From Kiritimatiellales bacterium (GTDB taxonomy: Bacteria; Verrucomicrobiota; Kiritimatiellia; Kiritimatiellales; Pontiellaceae): DNA of 31,533 nt. Below, piece after piece: positions 7,612-15,329 of this stretch. Positions within the stretch are counted from its first letter, which is position 1; each line of letters opens with the position of its first letter. The translations under genes were made by a program, and so were the position numbers. The stretch lies in NCBI GenBank assembly GCA_021734595.1, contig JAIPIO010000004.1, positions 1 to 31,533 of the forward strand, in the 5' to 3' direction. Below the pieces are notes generated by a model. It saw nothing but the letters and a program-made list of their open reading frames with translations. It made no database searches and had not been told where the DNA came from.

Positions 7612-7915
7612 TGCGCTTCCCCAAGGGTGCGTCTATCGAGGACGCCCCGCGCGAACTCGGCCTGGCGACTTCGCCGGGCAAGATCGTCAAGACCAGGCGG
7701 TCGCACACGCAGCCGCCGGGCGGCGGCAAGAGCCTGCAGCCCGGAAAAGAGCATAGCTGAACAGGAGCGTGCGCTAATAGATACGCCCCATCGCCATTTC
7801 GTTCTTTATGGGATACTGTCATAAAATTCCGCCAACCCATTCGAGAGCGCCTTGTTTTCCAGACATTGGAATAACGCCCAGCTATAGTTCCAATGCCTGT
7901 AATTCAACGTCGCTG
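7612..7915. other. Intergenic stretch with a GC-rich block and a hairpin behind the TctA gene
   Basis: Between the dehydratase promoter area and the TctA stop codon lies a sharply GC-rich block (about 7617-7750) bordered by AT-rich DNA. It can be read as a 49-codon plus-strand frame (7611-7760) or as part of a minus-strand frame, but neither has a ribosome binding site. At 7862-7897 the arms GACATTGGAA and TTCCAATGCC (9 of 10 pairs, 16-base loop) form a hairpin after the TctA gene; no T run follows, so it is not a standard terminator. Confidence 0.5.
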
Positions 7916-9241
7916 TTACACCAGCCCAAGGAAAGCGGCGATGCGGCTGCCGAAGCCTGACATGTTGCAGGCGATGGGCAGCAGCAGGATCCCGAGGCAG
8001 TTGAGGCGCCGCGAACCGAACAGTACCGGAATCAGCCCGATGCCTGCGCCGACTACTGCAATGAAAAGACCAACCCATCCCGTTACCGCATAGACCATCA
8101 GCACAATGATCAGCAGCGCACCGGCCGAGACGTAGCGGTAGTGAACGTACTTCATAATCCAGAGCGTGAAGCGGGTCAGCGGCGACAGCAGAAACCATGA
8201 GATGGCTCCGGCGATGGCGATGCAGCCGAGCACGAGGTAGTAGTCGCTCCACGTCTGCGGAACATAGAGCCCCTTGATCATCCATGCGCCGCCGCCGCGC
8301 GTCAGGTTCAGACCGGGCACAAAGAAAAACATCAGCGCACCGGTGTAGTAGACCATTTTGGAAACGCCCTGGCTCATCATGAACACGCGCTCGTCGCGCT
8401 GGGCGGTGGCGTGGCCGGCCAGCAGGCCGCCCACCCCGCCGGTGATGACCGGGAAGAAGGCCGCGAAACCGCCGCCGAGTCCGCCGGCGGCGGTGCTGCG
8501 CAGAATGACGTCGCCGGTCACATTGACCGAGCGGCAGATGTACTGTTTGGGCACTTCGGCACCGCTGATCATATTGAGCAGGCACCAGGGAATGGCAAAG
8601 AGCCCGACAAAGGCGGGCATGATATTCTGGAAGGCCGCCTCGGTGGAAACCGGCGAGCGGTACAGCAGAATGAAGCCGAGGATACCCGACAGCAGAAAGG
8701 TCAGCAGACCGGCACCGAGCGAGCGCCAGGCATCGAAAAACTTCATCCAGCCGGAGGGTCCGAGGTTGCCGCCTTTGGGCCATTCCGTCATGAGGATGAA
8801 GGTAATGACCACCCAGAGGATCCAGTGCATGTGCGGCATGAGGACATAGCGGGCGATGGGCAGGAATTTCGGGGCAAACGGACCGATCAGGCATACGAGC
8901 AGGAAGGTGCCGGCCAGCCCGCCGATGCCGATGATCATCACCCCTTCATAGCCCCGCCCGCTCATTAGGTATTTCTGCCCCGGCAGGACGGTGAAAATCG
9001 CGCTTTCATCGGGGGCGCCCAGCAGTACCGAGGGAATGGTGTTGAGCATGGACCATCCGGAAACGAGACCGATCATGAACGGAATAAAAATATCGGGTCC
9101 CACCGTCATCCCGGCGTCCTGCATGCCATAGATAACCATCACGGCCAAACCCATCACATTGTAGACGTGCAGGCCCGGCAGAATGGCGATGAAACACGAC
9201 AGCAACGTGCCGACAATCACGGATAACAGGGCGGTAACCAT
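7916..9241 (-). CDS. TctA-family (tripartite tricarboxylate transporter-like) membrane permease
   Basis: This 441-residue protein is almost wholly hydrophobic with around ten membrane helices. It carries the family's hallmark N-terminal segment: PGLHVYN (22-28), then GPDIFIPFMIGLVSG and LLGAPDESAIFTVLPG (73-88), and a related second-half region with GGLGGGFAAFFPVITGG. TctA is normally the large permease of a three-part citrate or tricarboxylate importer with TctB and the binding protein TctC; neither is seen here. The form resembles the stand-alone 'DUF112' branch. Its ATG overlaps the stop of the upstream OB-fold gene by one base (TAATG), so it is translationally coupled to the Mla operon. 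Substrate unknown; an organic acid is only one option. Confidence 0.82.
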   Translation of the reverse strand: MVTALLSVIVGTLLSCFIAILPGLHVYNVMGLAVMVIYGMQDAGMTVGPDIFIPFMIGLVSGWSMLNTIPSVLLGAPDESAIFTVLPGQKYLMSGRGYEGVMIIGIGGLAGTFLLVCLIGPFAPKFLPIARYVLMPHMHWILWVVITFILMTEWPKGGNLGPSGWMKFFDAWRSLGAGLLTFLLSGILGFILLYRSPVSTEAAFQNIMPAFVGLFAIPWCLLNMISGAEVPKQYICRSVNVTGDVILRSTAAGGLGGGFAAFFPVITGGVGGLLAGHATAQRDERVFMMSQGVSKMVYYTGALMFFFVPGLNLTRGGGAWMIKGLYVPQTWSDYYLVLGCIAIAGAISWFLLSPLTRFTLWIMKYVHYRYVSAGALLIIVLMVYAVTGWVGLFIAVVGAGIGLIPVLFGSRRLNCLGILLLPIACNMSGFGSRIAAFLGLV

Positions 9242-10707
9242 TATTTTTTTCCGTCCAGCAGTTGAAATGCGGAGGCATCCGCCGGAATAAGTTCCAGGGT
9301 GCCGTTATAATCCACCACAGCGGCAGTTACCCGGACCCGCGTACCGACGTCCAGCGCATCGCGCGCCTCGCCGGAAACCTGCTTGTCCCAGAACAGCAGC
9401 TGAATGGTGCCGGAGCCGTCGGACAAGGGGTATACCACACCGCCGCGTATGGATTTTGGTTCCTGCAGGGTTCCCTCAACGGTAACCACCTGTTTCGCCA
9501 TTTCCTTTGTAATGGCACCTATTTTCATCAGCCCCAGTACGGCAACCGGTGCGGATCCGAACGATGAGCGGATGTCCCCGGCTTCCCAGACCTTCAGCTG
9601 GATTTTATCATTATAAACATCCACCCGGCCGGTTATTTCAAGCGGGTCGCCCTCTTTGGGCTCATTGCCAACCAGCGCATCGGCCACCTTGCTCCAGTAG
9701 ACGCATTCGATTTCACCGCTGCCGTCCGACAGGATAATTTTATGCGGAGCGCGCGAGTCCGGCGCCGGTTTCCAAACCTTGGAAACCTTGCCGTAGACCG
9801 TGGTCGTTGCACCCTTCTGCTCCGCCGTGATATCGGAAATCTTCAGCTGGGAAACCTTCGATGGCTCCGCCTGCTTCTCCGGCACAACCGGCGCGGCAAT
9901 GGTCGTTGCGCTGAGCTGGATATCCTCCACGCGGGAAGCGGAAAGCTGTTTCTGCCCTTTGTACGATGTGACCGAAGCGCGCACACGGAACCCGGACCCG
10001 GGCTTCAGCAGCAGCTTATCGCTGAGCGCCTCGAAAATATCCTGCCAGAAAACCACTTGAATGGTGCCTGAAGTGTCCTTAACCTCTACCGTCCAGGGCG
10101 CCCTGCTCCCTTCCCGTGGAGCTGAAACCCCGCTGATGACGCCGTTGATGAGCACCGAAGAATTATCGGAAAGCGAATAGGCTTCAGCGATAGGGATTTC
10201 CTTTACTTCGGCCGACTCGATTTCAATCTGCCCGGCGGACTGAACCCGTAGGCTTACATCCTTCCCTGCACTCACACTGAGGGTCCCGGCCACGCTCACG
10301 CGGTCGCCCGCCCGCGGGAAAATGCCGGCCCGGGACAGGTCCTCCGCCTGCGGTTTCCCAAGAAACGCAGACAGCGTTCCGCTACCGTCGTCCACGGAAA
10401 AAAACAGGCCGCCACTTTTCAACATACGGCTGTCCGCCTCCACGGTTCCCTGCACACGGACAAAGGCAAAATTCATGGTCGGCTTGATCGATCCAATCTG
10501 AATCAGGGGGATTTCACGCTGTGATGCGTAGAGATGCAGCAAAAACAGGCCGCCAATGGCAAACAGCAACGCCGCCACTCTCAACGTCTGCAGTTTCATC
10601 CGCTTCCCCATGCGTTGCCCGCAATACGCGCAGCGGCTGAGCGGACCGGTGAAATGGCCGCAGTGCGGACACTGCACCTGATTCTGGCTTTCGATCTCTG
10701 CACCCAT
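9241..10707 (-). CDS. Zinc-ribbon, single-helix protein with four OB-fold repeats
   Basis: The 488-residue protein begins with a zinc ribbon (Cys13, Cys16, Cys26, Cys29: CPHC...CAYC), followed by a basic stretch and one membrane helix (about 42-60). The remainder holds four OB-fold-like repeats, roughly 68-165, 170-265, 288-382 and 392-485, each with a strand like VxGTV followed by LSDGSGTIxxxFW. OB folds of this 'tRNA_anti-codon/NirD-like' class often bind nucleic acid, but here they follow a membrane helix, so they may lie outside the cytoplasm and bind something else. It sits 11 bp after mlaD with GAGGGGG as binding site and overlaps the TctA start by one base. Function unknown; a role with Mla or TctA is inferred from coupling only. 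Confidence 0.75.
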   Translation of the reverse strand: MGAEIESQNQVQCPHCGHFTGPLSRCAYCGQRMGKRMKLQTLRVAALLFAIGGLFLLHLYASQREIPLIQIGSIKPTMNFAFVRVQGTVEADSRMLKSGGLFFSVDDGSGTLSAFLGKPQAEDLSRAGIFPRAGDRVSVAGTLSVSAGKDVSLRVQSAGQIEIESAEVKEIPIAEAYSLSDNSSVLINGVISGVSAPREGSRAPWTVEVKDTSGTIQVVFWQDIFEALSDKLLLKPGSGFRVRASVTSYKGQKQLSASRVEDIQLSATTIAAPVVPEKQAEPSKVSQLKISDITAEQKGATTTVYGKVSKVWKPAPDSRAPHKIILSDGSGEIECVYWSKVADALVGNEPKEGDPLEITGRVDVYNDKIQLKVWEAGDIRSSFGSAPVAVLGLMKIGAITKEMAKQVVTVEGTLQEPKSIRGGVVYPLSDGSGTIQLLFWDKQVSGEARDALDVGTRVRVTAAVVDYNGTLELIPADASAFQLLDGKK

Positions 10708-10718
10708 GGCATCCCCCT

Positions 10719-11753
10719 CTAAAATGCGCCGAAGAAGACGCTGCTGAAGGTGGTGACCGGTGAGGTTTCACGCAGGTCGTCAATCGCAGCGCGCATATCT
10801 TCCACCAGCGAGGTCGCCTCGTCGTAAAGTGCGGCATCGCGAGTCAGCCTGCCGAGCGTACCTTCTCCGTTACTGATCGATTCAGAGATGCTGCGAACCG
10901 CCGCCATGGACGCTTTCAGGTCTTCGTAGAGCTGATCGTCTTCGGCAAGCAGTTTTCCGATCGTCCCCTTGCCCGCCGCCACATCTTCACTGACTTTACG
11001 CAGGTTGGCAATGGTGGCCTTGAAATCCTCGTAGACTTCATCTTCCTTAAGCAGCTTGCCGATGGTTCCCTCGCCTGCTTCCAGCGAAGTCGTGATCTTC
11101 TTCAGGTTGGCCACCGCCTCCTGAACATCCACATAAAGGGTGTCGTCCGAGGAAAGCAGTCGCCCGAGAACCCCTTCGCCCTTTTCCAGACGGTCGCTGA
11201 TCGCCAGCAGATCATCCGATACCGCTTTCATGTTTTCATAAACCGAATCGTCCTGTATTAGCTTCCCGAGTGTTCCCTTGCCGCTGCTGACCTCATCAAT
11301 CATGCCTTGCAAGCCGTTTACCGCCTTGCCCAGATCGGCCATGACATCGATCGGCTGAGAACCTATAATGGTTACGTTTTCACCCAGCAACGCAGCATCC
11401 TCCGGCCCCTCGTAAATCTTCAGGTATCGACCGCCGAGAATAGACGAACTGGTTACCTCGACGACATAGCCTTTGCGCATGGTCAGCGGGACGTTGAGCG
11501 CCGCATACACGGTCACACGCCCGTCCTGAAGCGCGGTCTGGCGAACCTTGCCGACATCCATGCCGCGGAGAAACACGTTGTCCCCCTCGCGCAGCCCGCC
11601 GATCTCCGTGAAGACGAATTCGTAATGGAAGCTCTTCCGAAGCACGTTATCGCGGCTCAGCACCACCGTAAACGCGATGAGTGCGATGATCACGATAAAC
11701 ATAAAGAGCCCAACCGCAATCTCTATGCTGATTTCACGTTTTTGTCCGTTCAT
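10719..11753 (-). CDS. MlaD-like MCE-domain protein with five 35-residue helical repeats
   Basis: The protein has an N-terminal membrane anchor (about 12-32), an MCE domain (about 40-130, with FTEIGGLREGDNVFLRGMDVGKV and SSSILGGRYLKIYEG) and a long C-terminal part. MCE proteins form rings that pass lipids between the membranes in Mla/Tgt-type ABC importers. The C-terminal part carries five copies of a [SAKN]G[KE]GTLGKL-like motif at residues 157, 191, 226, 260 and 295, a strict 34-35 residue period, with VYEDxKA and Asn/Leu-rich helices between. Longer than E. coli MlaD (about 183 residues), it could form an extended helical tunnel. It overlaps the ATPase gene by 4 bp (ATGA). Confidence 0.9.
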   Translation of the reverse strand: MNGQKREISIEIAVGLFMFIVIIALIAFTVVLSRDNVLRKSFHYEFVFTEIGGLREGDNVFLRGMDVGKVRQTALQDGRVTVYAALNVPLTMRKGYVVEVTSSSILGGRYLKIYEGPEDAALLGENVTIIGSQPIDVMADLGKAVNGLQGMIDEVSSGKGTLGKLIQDDSVYENMKAVSDDLLAISDRLEKGEGVLGRLLSSDDTLYVDVQEAVANLKKITTSLEAGEGTIGKLLKEDEVYEDFKATIANLRKVSEDVAAGKGTIGKLLAEDDQLYEDLKASMAAVRSISESISNGEGTLGRLTRDAALYDEATSLVEDMRAAIDDLRETSPVTTFSSVFFGAF

Positions 11754-12511
11754 GACTCAACCTTTTCCCATTTTCCTTTTTTCGTAATATACTGCGACTC
11801 AAGAAAACTGCGCACAACCTCGTTTTCAGACCGGATGAATTCTTCCGGCGTCGCATTCTCAACGACGCGTCCGCCATGCAGCATCATAATACGCGACCCG
11901 ATCGTCAATGCGCTGTGCAGATCGTGCGACACCACCACGCTGGTGATGCCCAGCTCCCGCCGCAAATCGGTAATGACCCCATCGATTCGGCGCGATGTGA
12001 CCGGATCGAGTCCGGAGGTCGGCTCGTCGTAAAGCACGATTTGAGGATTCATGACAATGGCACGCGCCAAGCCCACCCGTTTGCGCATGCCGCCGGAGAG
12101 GTCGGACGGGTACATATCGATTGCATCGACCAGGTTCATCAGCTTCAGCTTTTCGACGACCATCGCCTCGATCTCATCCTCGCCCATATGGGTATGTTCG
12201 CGCAGCGGCAGCGCGACATTGTCGCGTACCGACATCCACTGCAGCAGTGCGGCGCTCTGGAACAGCACGCCAAACTTTGAACGGACATGCATCAGATCAC
12301 GTTTGCGCATGTCGCTGATCTCCTCGCCGTCCACATAGACGCCGCCGCTGTCCGGTCGCAGCAGCCGGATCATATGTTTCAGCGTCACGCTTTTTCCAGC
12401 CCCCGAAAGCCCGACAATCACAAAGGTTTCGCCCGCGCCGATCTCGAAGGAAAGGTTGTTCAGCACAACCTTGCCGCCGAATTCCTTCGTGACATTTTCG
12501 AAGCGGATCAT
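11750..12511 (-). CDS. MlaF-like ABC transporter ATPase
   Basis: This is a complete 253-residue ATP-binding subunit. Visible motifs are Walker A GLSGAGKS (34-41), Q-loop Gln85, signature LSGGM (138-142), Walker B IVLYDEP (158-164) and the H-loop His196. The closest family by layout and by the GLDPVTSRRID stretch is MlaF/Ttg2A, which powers retrograde phospholipid transport with MlaE. The start overlaps mlaE's stop by 4 bp and its own end overlaps mlaD by 4 bp, so mlaE-mlaF-mlaD are strongly coupled. No MlaB STAS protein, MlaC or MlaA gene is seen in the window. Confidence 0.93.
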   Translation of the reverse strand: MIRFENVTKEFGGKVVLNNLSFEIGAGETFVIVGLSGAGKSVTLKHMIRLLRPDSGGVYVDGEEISDMRKRDLMHVRSKFGVLFQSAALLQWMSVRDNVALPLREHTHMGEDEIEAMVVEKLKLMNLVDAIDMYPSDLSGGMRKRVGLARAIVMNPQIVLYDEPTSGLDPVTSRRIDGVITDLRRELGITSVVVSHDLHSALTIGSRIMMLHGGRVVENATPEEFIRSENEVVRSFLESQYITKKGKWEKVES

Positions 12512-13296
12512 ATGTAGAACATCCTCGTGATAATGTAGCCGAGAATAAGAATCAGCAGGAACGATACGATAACCGTTCGACGCGTGGCCTTGCCCACCCC
12601 GACGGCACCCTCGGTCGCCATGAATCCCTGATGGCAGGCCACGGTGGTGATTACCAGCCCGAAAATCACCGCCTTGAACAATCCTACATACAGATCCTTG
12701 TTTTCCGCATAGCGCGTGGCGTTGTCAAAATAAGCGTCCAGCGACACGCCCAACTGCGTCATGCCCACCAGTCCTCCGCCGAGAATTCCCAGAATATTGG
12801 TGTAGACCGTCAGAATCGGCATCATGACCACCAGCGCCACGAGGCGGGGCATAACCAGGAAACGGTTCGGATTGATCGACATCACTTCCAGCGCGGCAAC
12901 CTCTTCCGAAACGGTCATCGTGCCAAGCTGGGCGGCAATGGCGGAACCGACGCTGGCCGCAATGATCAATCCGGTCATAAACGGGCCCATCTCACGGATC
13001 ATTACAACGGTCACGGCCGTGCCGATATTGACCTCCTGCCCGAAACGGCGCAGTTCCAGACCCGTCTGCAGCGCCAGGATCATACCGGTAAAAACCGCCA
13101 CGACCGTGATCACCCCCAGGCTTTTGATGCCGGTAATGAACAATTGGGTGGCCACCTCACCGCGGTTTCGTTTCGAAAACATGCACCGCATGAAAAGCAG
13201 CGACTCCATCAGCATGAACATGGCATGCCCGGTATTGTGCAGCATATGGATCACCTGATGACCCATCCGCTGTGCGGAATTGAGCGGCAGATGCAT
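12508..13296 (-). CDS. MlaE-family ABC transporter permease
   Basis: The 262-residue protein shows the MlaE (DUF140) pattern: an amphipathic N terminus, then VVAVFTGMILALQTGLELRRFG, the conserved REMGPFMTGLIIAASVGSAIAAQLGTM loop, EVAALEVMSINP and a C-terminal hydrophobic region. It forms the inner-membrane core of the Mla phospholipid transporter with MlaF and MlaD. The ATG at 13296 lies 20 bp behind the W/F-P repeat gene and has no obvious ribosome binding site; an internal ATG at 13266 is an alternative start. Confidence 0.93.
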   Translation of the reverse strand: MHLPLNSAQRMGHQVIHMLHNTGHAMFMLMESLLFMRCMFSKRNRGEVATQLFITGIKSLGVITVVAVFTGMILALQTGLELRRFGQEVNIGTAVTVVMIREMGPFMTGLIIAASVGSAIAAQLGTMTVSEEVAALEVMSINPNRFLVMPRLVALVVMMPILTVYTNILGILGGGLVGMTQLGVSLDAYFDNATRYAENKDLYVGLFKAVIFGLVITTVACHQGFMATEGAVGVGKATRRTVIVSFLLILILGYIITRMFYI

Positions 13297-13316
13297 GTAG
13301 TCTGGAACAAACTTTA

Positions 13317-14630
13317 CTATGGCGACACCTCATCTTCGGCAAACGGCACAAACAGCATTCTGAACTGTTTATCAGGACCTTTTCTTTTATAAGCAATCAG
13401 GCCTTTAAGTAAAGACCATTCAAATTCGTCAGGACGCTTTATCTGCCGGTAGGTTCCCCACAGCACGTGATGGCCGGTTTCGCTTTCGCCGCATTCCCGT
13501 TTATAGAGCGTCCAGATCGGTGCCCAGTTGCGTTCCACCGCCGGCGTGTTCCGGAACGGCCACAGTTCAACCATCCGAAAACGGGAAACGTCGTGTTCGC
13601 GCTGCCAGCTCATCACCGGCCAGAGTTTCCAATACCTGGAAAACACATCCCCTTCGCCGATATCTTCACCGATCGGTCTAACCGCCCGGTCGGACTCATA
13701 AGCAAAAACCGGTGCCAGCATTTTCCGCTTATGCGTAAATTTCGGATAGTCCACGGTTGTCGACCAGAGCAGCGGCCACGCATAGTAGTCTTTTTGGATG
13801 CCGCCAATCTGCTTCTTGCCAAAAAGCGGCCACATGATGAACTTGTTCACTTCACCCTCCGCCGTCTGGTAGAACGGCCACGGGCAATACGTGATGGTCT
13901 GCTCCTCCCCCCGCGAAAACCGGAACAGCGGCGGAACCACCCACATCGTTTTTTCCTTTTCCTTATCCACTTTCCCGCAAATCGGGAAAAGCATCCATGA
14001 ATGGCCCTCGTTTTCCTCGTTGAGATAGTCAACCGAGTTCCAGAACGGCCACAGCACAAAGCGCTTGTCATACTCGCCATCGAGCTGCGTTTTTCCAACG
14101 ATTGGAAAAACGCGGAAACGCTCCACCTTTCCGCCCTCTGTTTTCGAGCCGATCGGCCAGAGGACCGTGGTGGTCTTCACCTCGTTGATGCTGCTTTTTC
14201 CAAAGATTGGAAAAAGCACAAACATGATTTTGTCGCGGCCCAGGAAATCATGGATGGTGCCGCCAACCGGAAAGATGGCGAAATAGCCGTTATCCGCGGC
14301 GTCCTTGCCTTGGAAATAGATCGGCAGAATCCAATTCTGTTCCCGGACATCGTCCTCCTCCTGCGAAAAATCATGGGAAAACCCGAAAAAAAGTAGGCGC
14401 CCGTATTTTTCATCCTTGAACGTCTTGCGGGTATACAACGGCCAGATATAATCGCGGATTTCCTTTTCCTTCTCCGGATTCTCCACGTGCGAATAAAACG
14501 GCCGCACCGCCAGGTAGGTCATATCGTTGGTACCCGTCATCCGCTCATAAAACGGGTCGCCGTCAAACGCCGCCCCTGCCGATGCGGTGAACGAGAGCGC
14601 CAAGCATAGATGGTAAACAAGCCGCTTCAT
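13317..14630 (-). CDS. Secreted protein of repeated W/F-P-I/L-x-G-K motifs
   Basis: The 437-residue product has a signal peptide (MKRLVYHLCLALSFTASAGA) and consists of about sixteen short repeats centred on [WFL]P[ILFV], at residues 63, 102, 120, 140, 158, 175, 194, 215, 233, 251, 267, 285, 306, 337, 357 and 428, spaced mostly 17-22 apart. Several continue as FGK, VGK or CGK. The spacing suggests paired beta strands, as in a propeller or barrel, which is inference. Two repeats are encoded by perfect palindromes (14088-14112, 14193-14217). Its ATG overlaps vapC's stop by 4 bp and mlaE follows 20 bp later. No family name is known to me; periplasmic or outer-membrane help to the Mla system is a reasonable guess from position. 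Confidence 0.75.
   Translation of the reverse strand: MKRLVYHLCLALSFTASAGAAFDGDPFYERMTGTNDMTYLAVRPFYSHVENPEKEKEIRDYIWPLYTRKTFKDEKYGRLLFFGFSHDFSQEEDDVREQNWILPIYFQGKDAADNGYFAIFPVGGTIHDFLGRDKIMFVLFPIFGKSSINEVKTTTVLWPIGSKTEGGKVERFRVFPIVGKTQLDGEYDKRFVLWPFWNSVDYLNEENEGHSWMLFPICGKVDKEKEKTMWVVPPLFRFSRGEEQTITYCPWPFYQTAEGEVNKFIMWPLFGKKQIGGIQKDYYAWPLLWSTTVDYPKFTHKRKMLAPVFAYESDRAVRPIGEDIGEGDVFSRYWKLWPVMSWQREHDVSRFRMVELWPFRNTPAVERNWAPIWTLYKRECGESETGHHVLWGTYRQIKRPDEFEWSLLKGLIAYKRKGPDKQFRMLFVPFAEDEVSP
14088..14112. repeat. Perfect 25-nt palindrome inside the W/F-P repeat gene
   Basis: Arms CGTTTTTCCAA and TTGGAAAAACG flank a 3-base centre. Read on the coding strand it encodes V-F-P-I-V-G-K-T, so the repeat is in frame with the protein repeat. 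It matches the intergenic TTCCA...TGGAA family. Confidence 0.85.
14193..14217. repeat. Second perfect 25-nt palindrome in the same gene
   Basis: Arms GCTTTTTCCAA and TTGGAAAAAGC flank a 3-base centre. It encodes L-F-P-I-F-G-K-S at the equivalent place of another protein repeat, 105 bp from the first palindrome. Confidence 0.85.
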
Positions 14631-15031
14631 CCCGAAACAAACTCCTCCGGGGAAACAGCAACCGAAGGAAACTGTTTCCGCACTTTCTTGTCGAGAGTCA
14701 CAAGCTGTACATTCAAATCCTTGGCCAACGAAACAAATTCGCAGTCATATGCAGTGCAGCCGCTCGAATGCGCCAATTCTAAAACCCGATCCGTCTTGGC
14801 CCAGTATTCCCGGGTGCGCATCCGCGCTTCCGCCAAGCCAGCAATCCGGCAGGCATCGGGCAATGTCATCAACTCCTTCCGAAGATAAAGAGTCAGGGCA
14901 TTCCGGAACTCCAAACGCCACAGGTAGGGGGCAATCAAGCAGCCGTCCTTGGCTAAAGTGGCCTCGATGGCTTCGGCGTGTTGGCCGGGAAGATACACGC
15001 CAACGATAATGTTGGTATCCACAACAATCAA
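14627..15031 (-). CDS. VapC-type PIN-domain ribonuclease toxin
   Basis: The 134-residue protein has the PIN fold's acidic residues in the right order: Asp5 (VVDTNI), Glu41 (LEFRNAL), Asp96 (AYDCEFV) and Asp114 (VTLDKK). PIN toxins of type II toxin-antitoxin pairs cut RNA, usually tRNA or rRNA, when freed from their antitoxin. The start overlaps the antitoxin gene by 4 bp, the standard coupled layout. Unusually, its 3' end also overlaps the start of the W/F-P repeat gene by 4 bp, so the toxin is translationally linked to the envelope genes downstream. Confidence 0.9.
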   Translation of the reverse strand: MIVVDTNIIVGVYLPGQHAEAIEATLAKDGCLIAPYLWRLEFRNALTLYLRKELMTLPDACRIAGLAEARMRTREYWAKTDRVLELAHSSGCTAYDCEFVSLAKDLNVQLVTLDKKVRKQFPSVAVSPEEFVSG

Positions 15032-15273
15032 AGGCGTCCCTCCCGCTTGGCACGATCCAGTTCCTCATCGCTAATCACATATTTGGTGACGGACTCCCTT
15101 ATTTCCCGCCCCTCTTTTATCCATTCTTCGGCAGAGGACAAGGAATGGAGCAACAGGCTGCGCTCAAGGCACACAATCGCCTCGCTATTGATGCTCCGGC
15201 GGTGTTCCGAAGCCTGTTGCTTGAGCCGCTCATAGAGTTCTGGATCAATGTTTTTTATCGTTATGCTCGCCAT
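15028..15273 (-). CDS. VapB/FitA-type ribbon-helix-helix antitoxin
   Basis: The 81-residue protein begins MASITIKNIDPELYERLKQQA, the ribbon and first helix of a FitA-like RHH DNA-binding domain, followed by the second helix with SINSEAIVCLE. The C-terminal half (about 45-81) should wrap the PIN toxin. GGAGG lies six bases before the ATG. RHH antitoxins repress their own promoter as toxin-antitoxin complexes; a matching palindrome lies directly upstream at 15286-15308. Confidence 0.9.
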   Translation of the reverse strand: MASITIKNIDPELYERLKQQASEHRRSINSEAIVCLERSLLLHSLSSAEEWIKEGREIRESVTKYVISDEELDRAKREGRL

Positions 15274-15285
15274 ATCAACCTCCAG

Positions 15286-15308
15286 ATTGCAACCATTATG
15301 GTTGCAAT
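15286..15308 (-). promoter_or_regulatory. 23-bp perfect operator palindrome at the vapBC promoter
   Basis: Arms ATTGCAACCAT (15286-15296) and ATGGTTGCAAT (15298-15308) surround a single central base. It lies 13 bp upstream of the vapB start codon and covers the proposed -10 box, the expected site for autorepression by the VapBC complex. Confidence 0.75.
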
Positions 15309-15322
15309 ATGGTTTTTGTCAA
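15295..15322 (-). promoter_or_regulatory. Sigma-70-like promoter of vapBC and the genes behind it
   Basis: On the minus strand a consensus -35 TTGACA (15317-15322) is followed after 16 bases by CATAAT (15295-15300). The -10 box is inside the operator palindrome. It lies in the 56-bp gap between the LolC/E-like gene and vapB, and no terminator is seen downstream before the mla genes, so it may drive vapBC and the whole chain to TctA. Confidence 0.65.
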
Positions 15323-15329
15323 TCTGCCG

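Noticed and set aside
7806..8894. A 362-residue minus-strand frame overlapping the TctA gene
   Set aside because: It is in another frame of the clear TctA permease and is Arg/His/Pro-rich without motifs.
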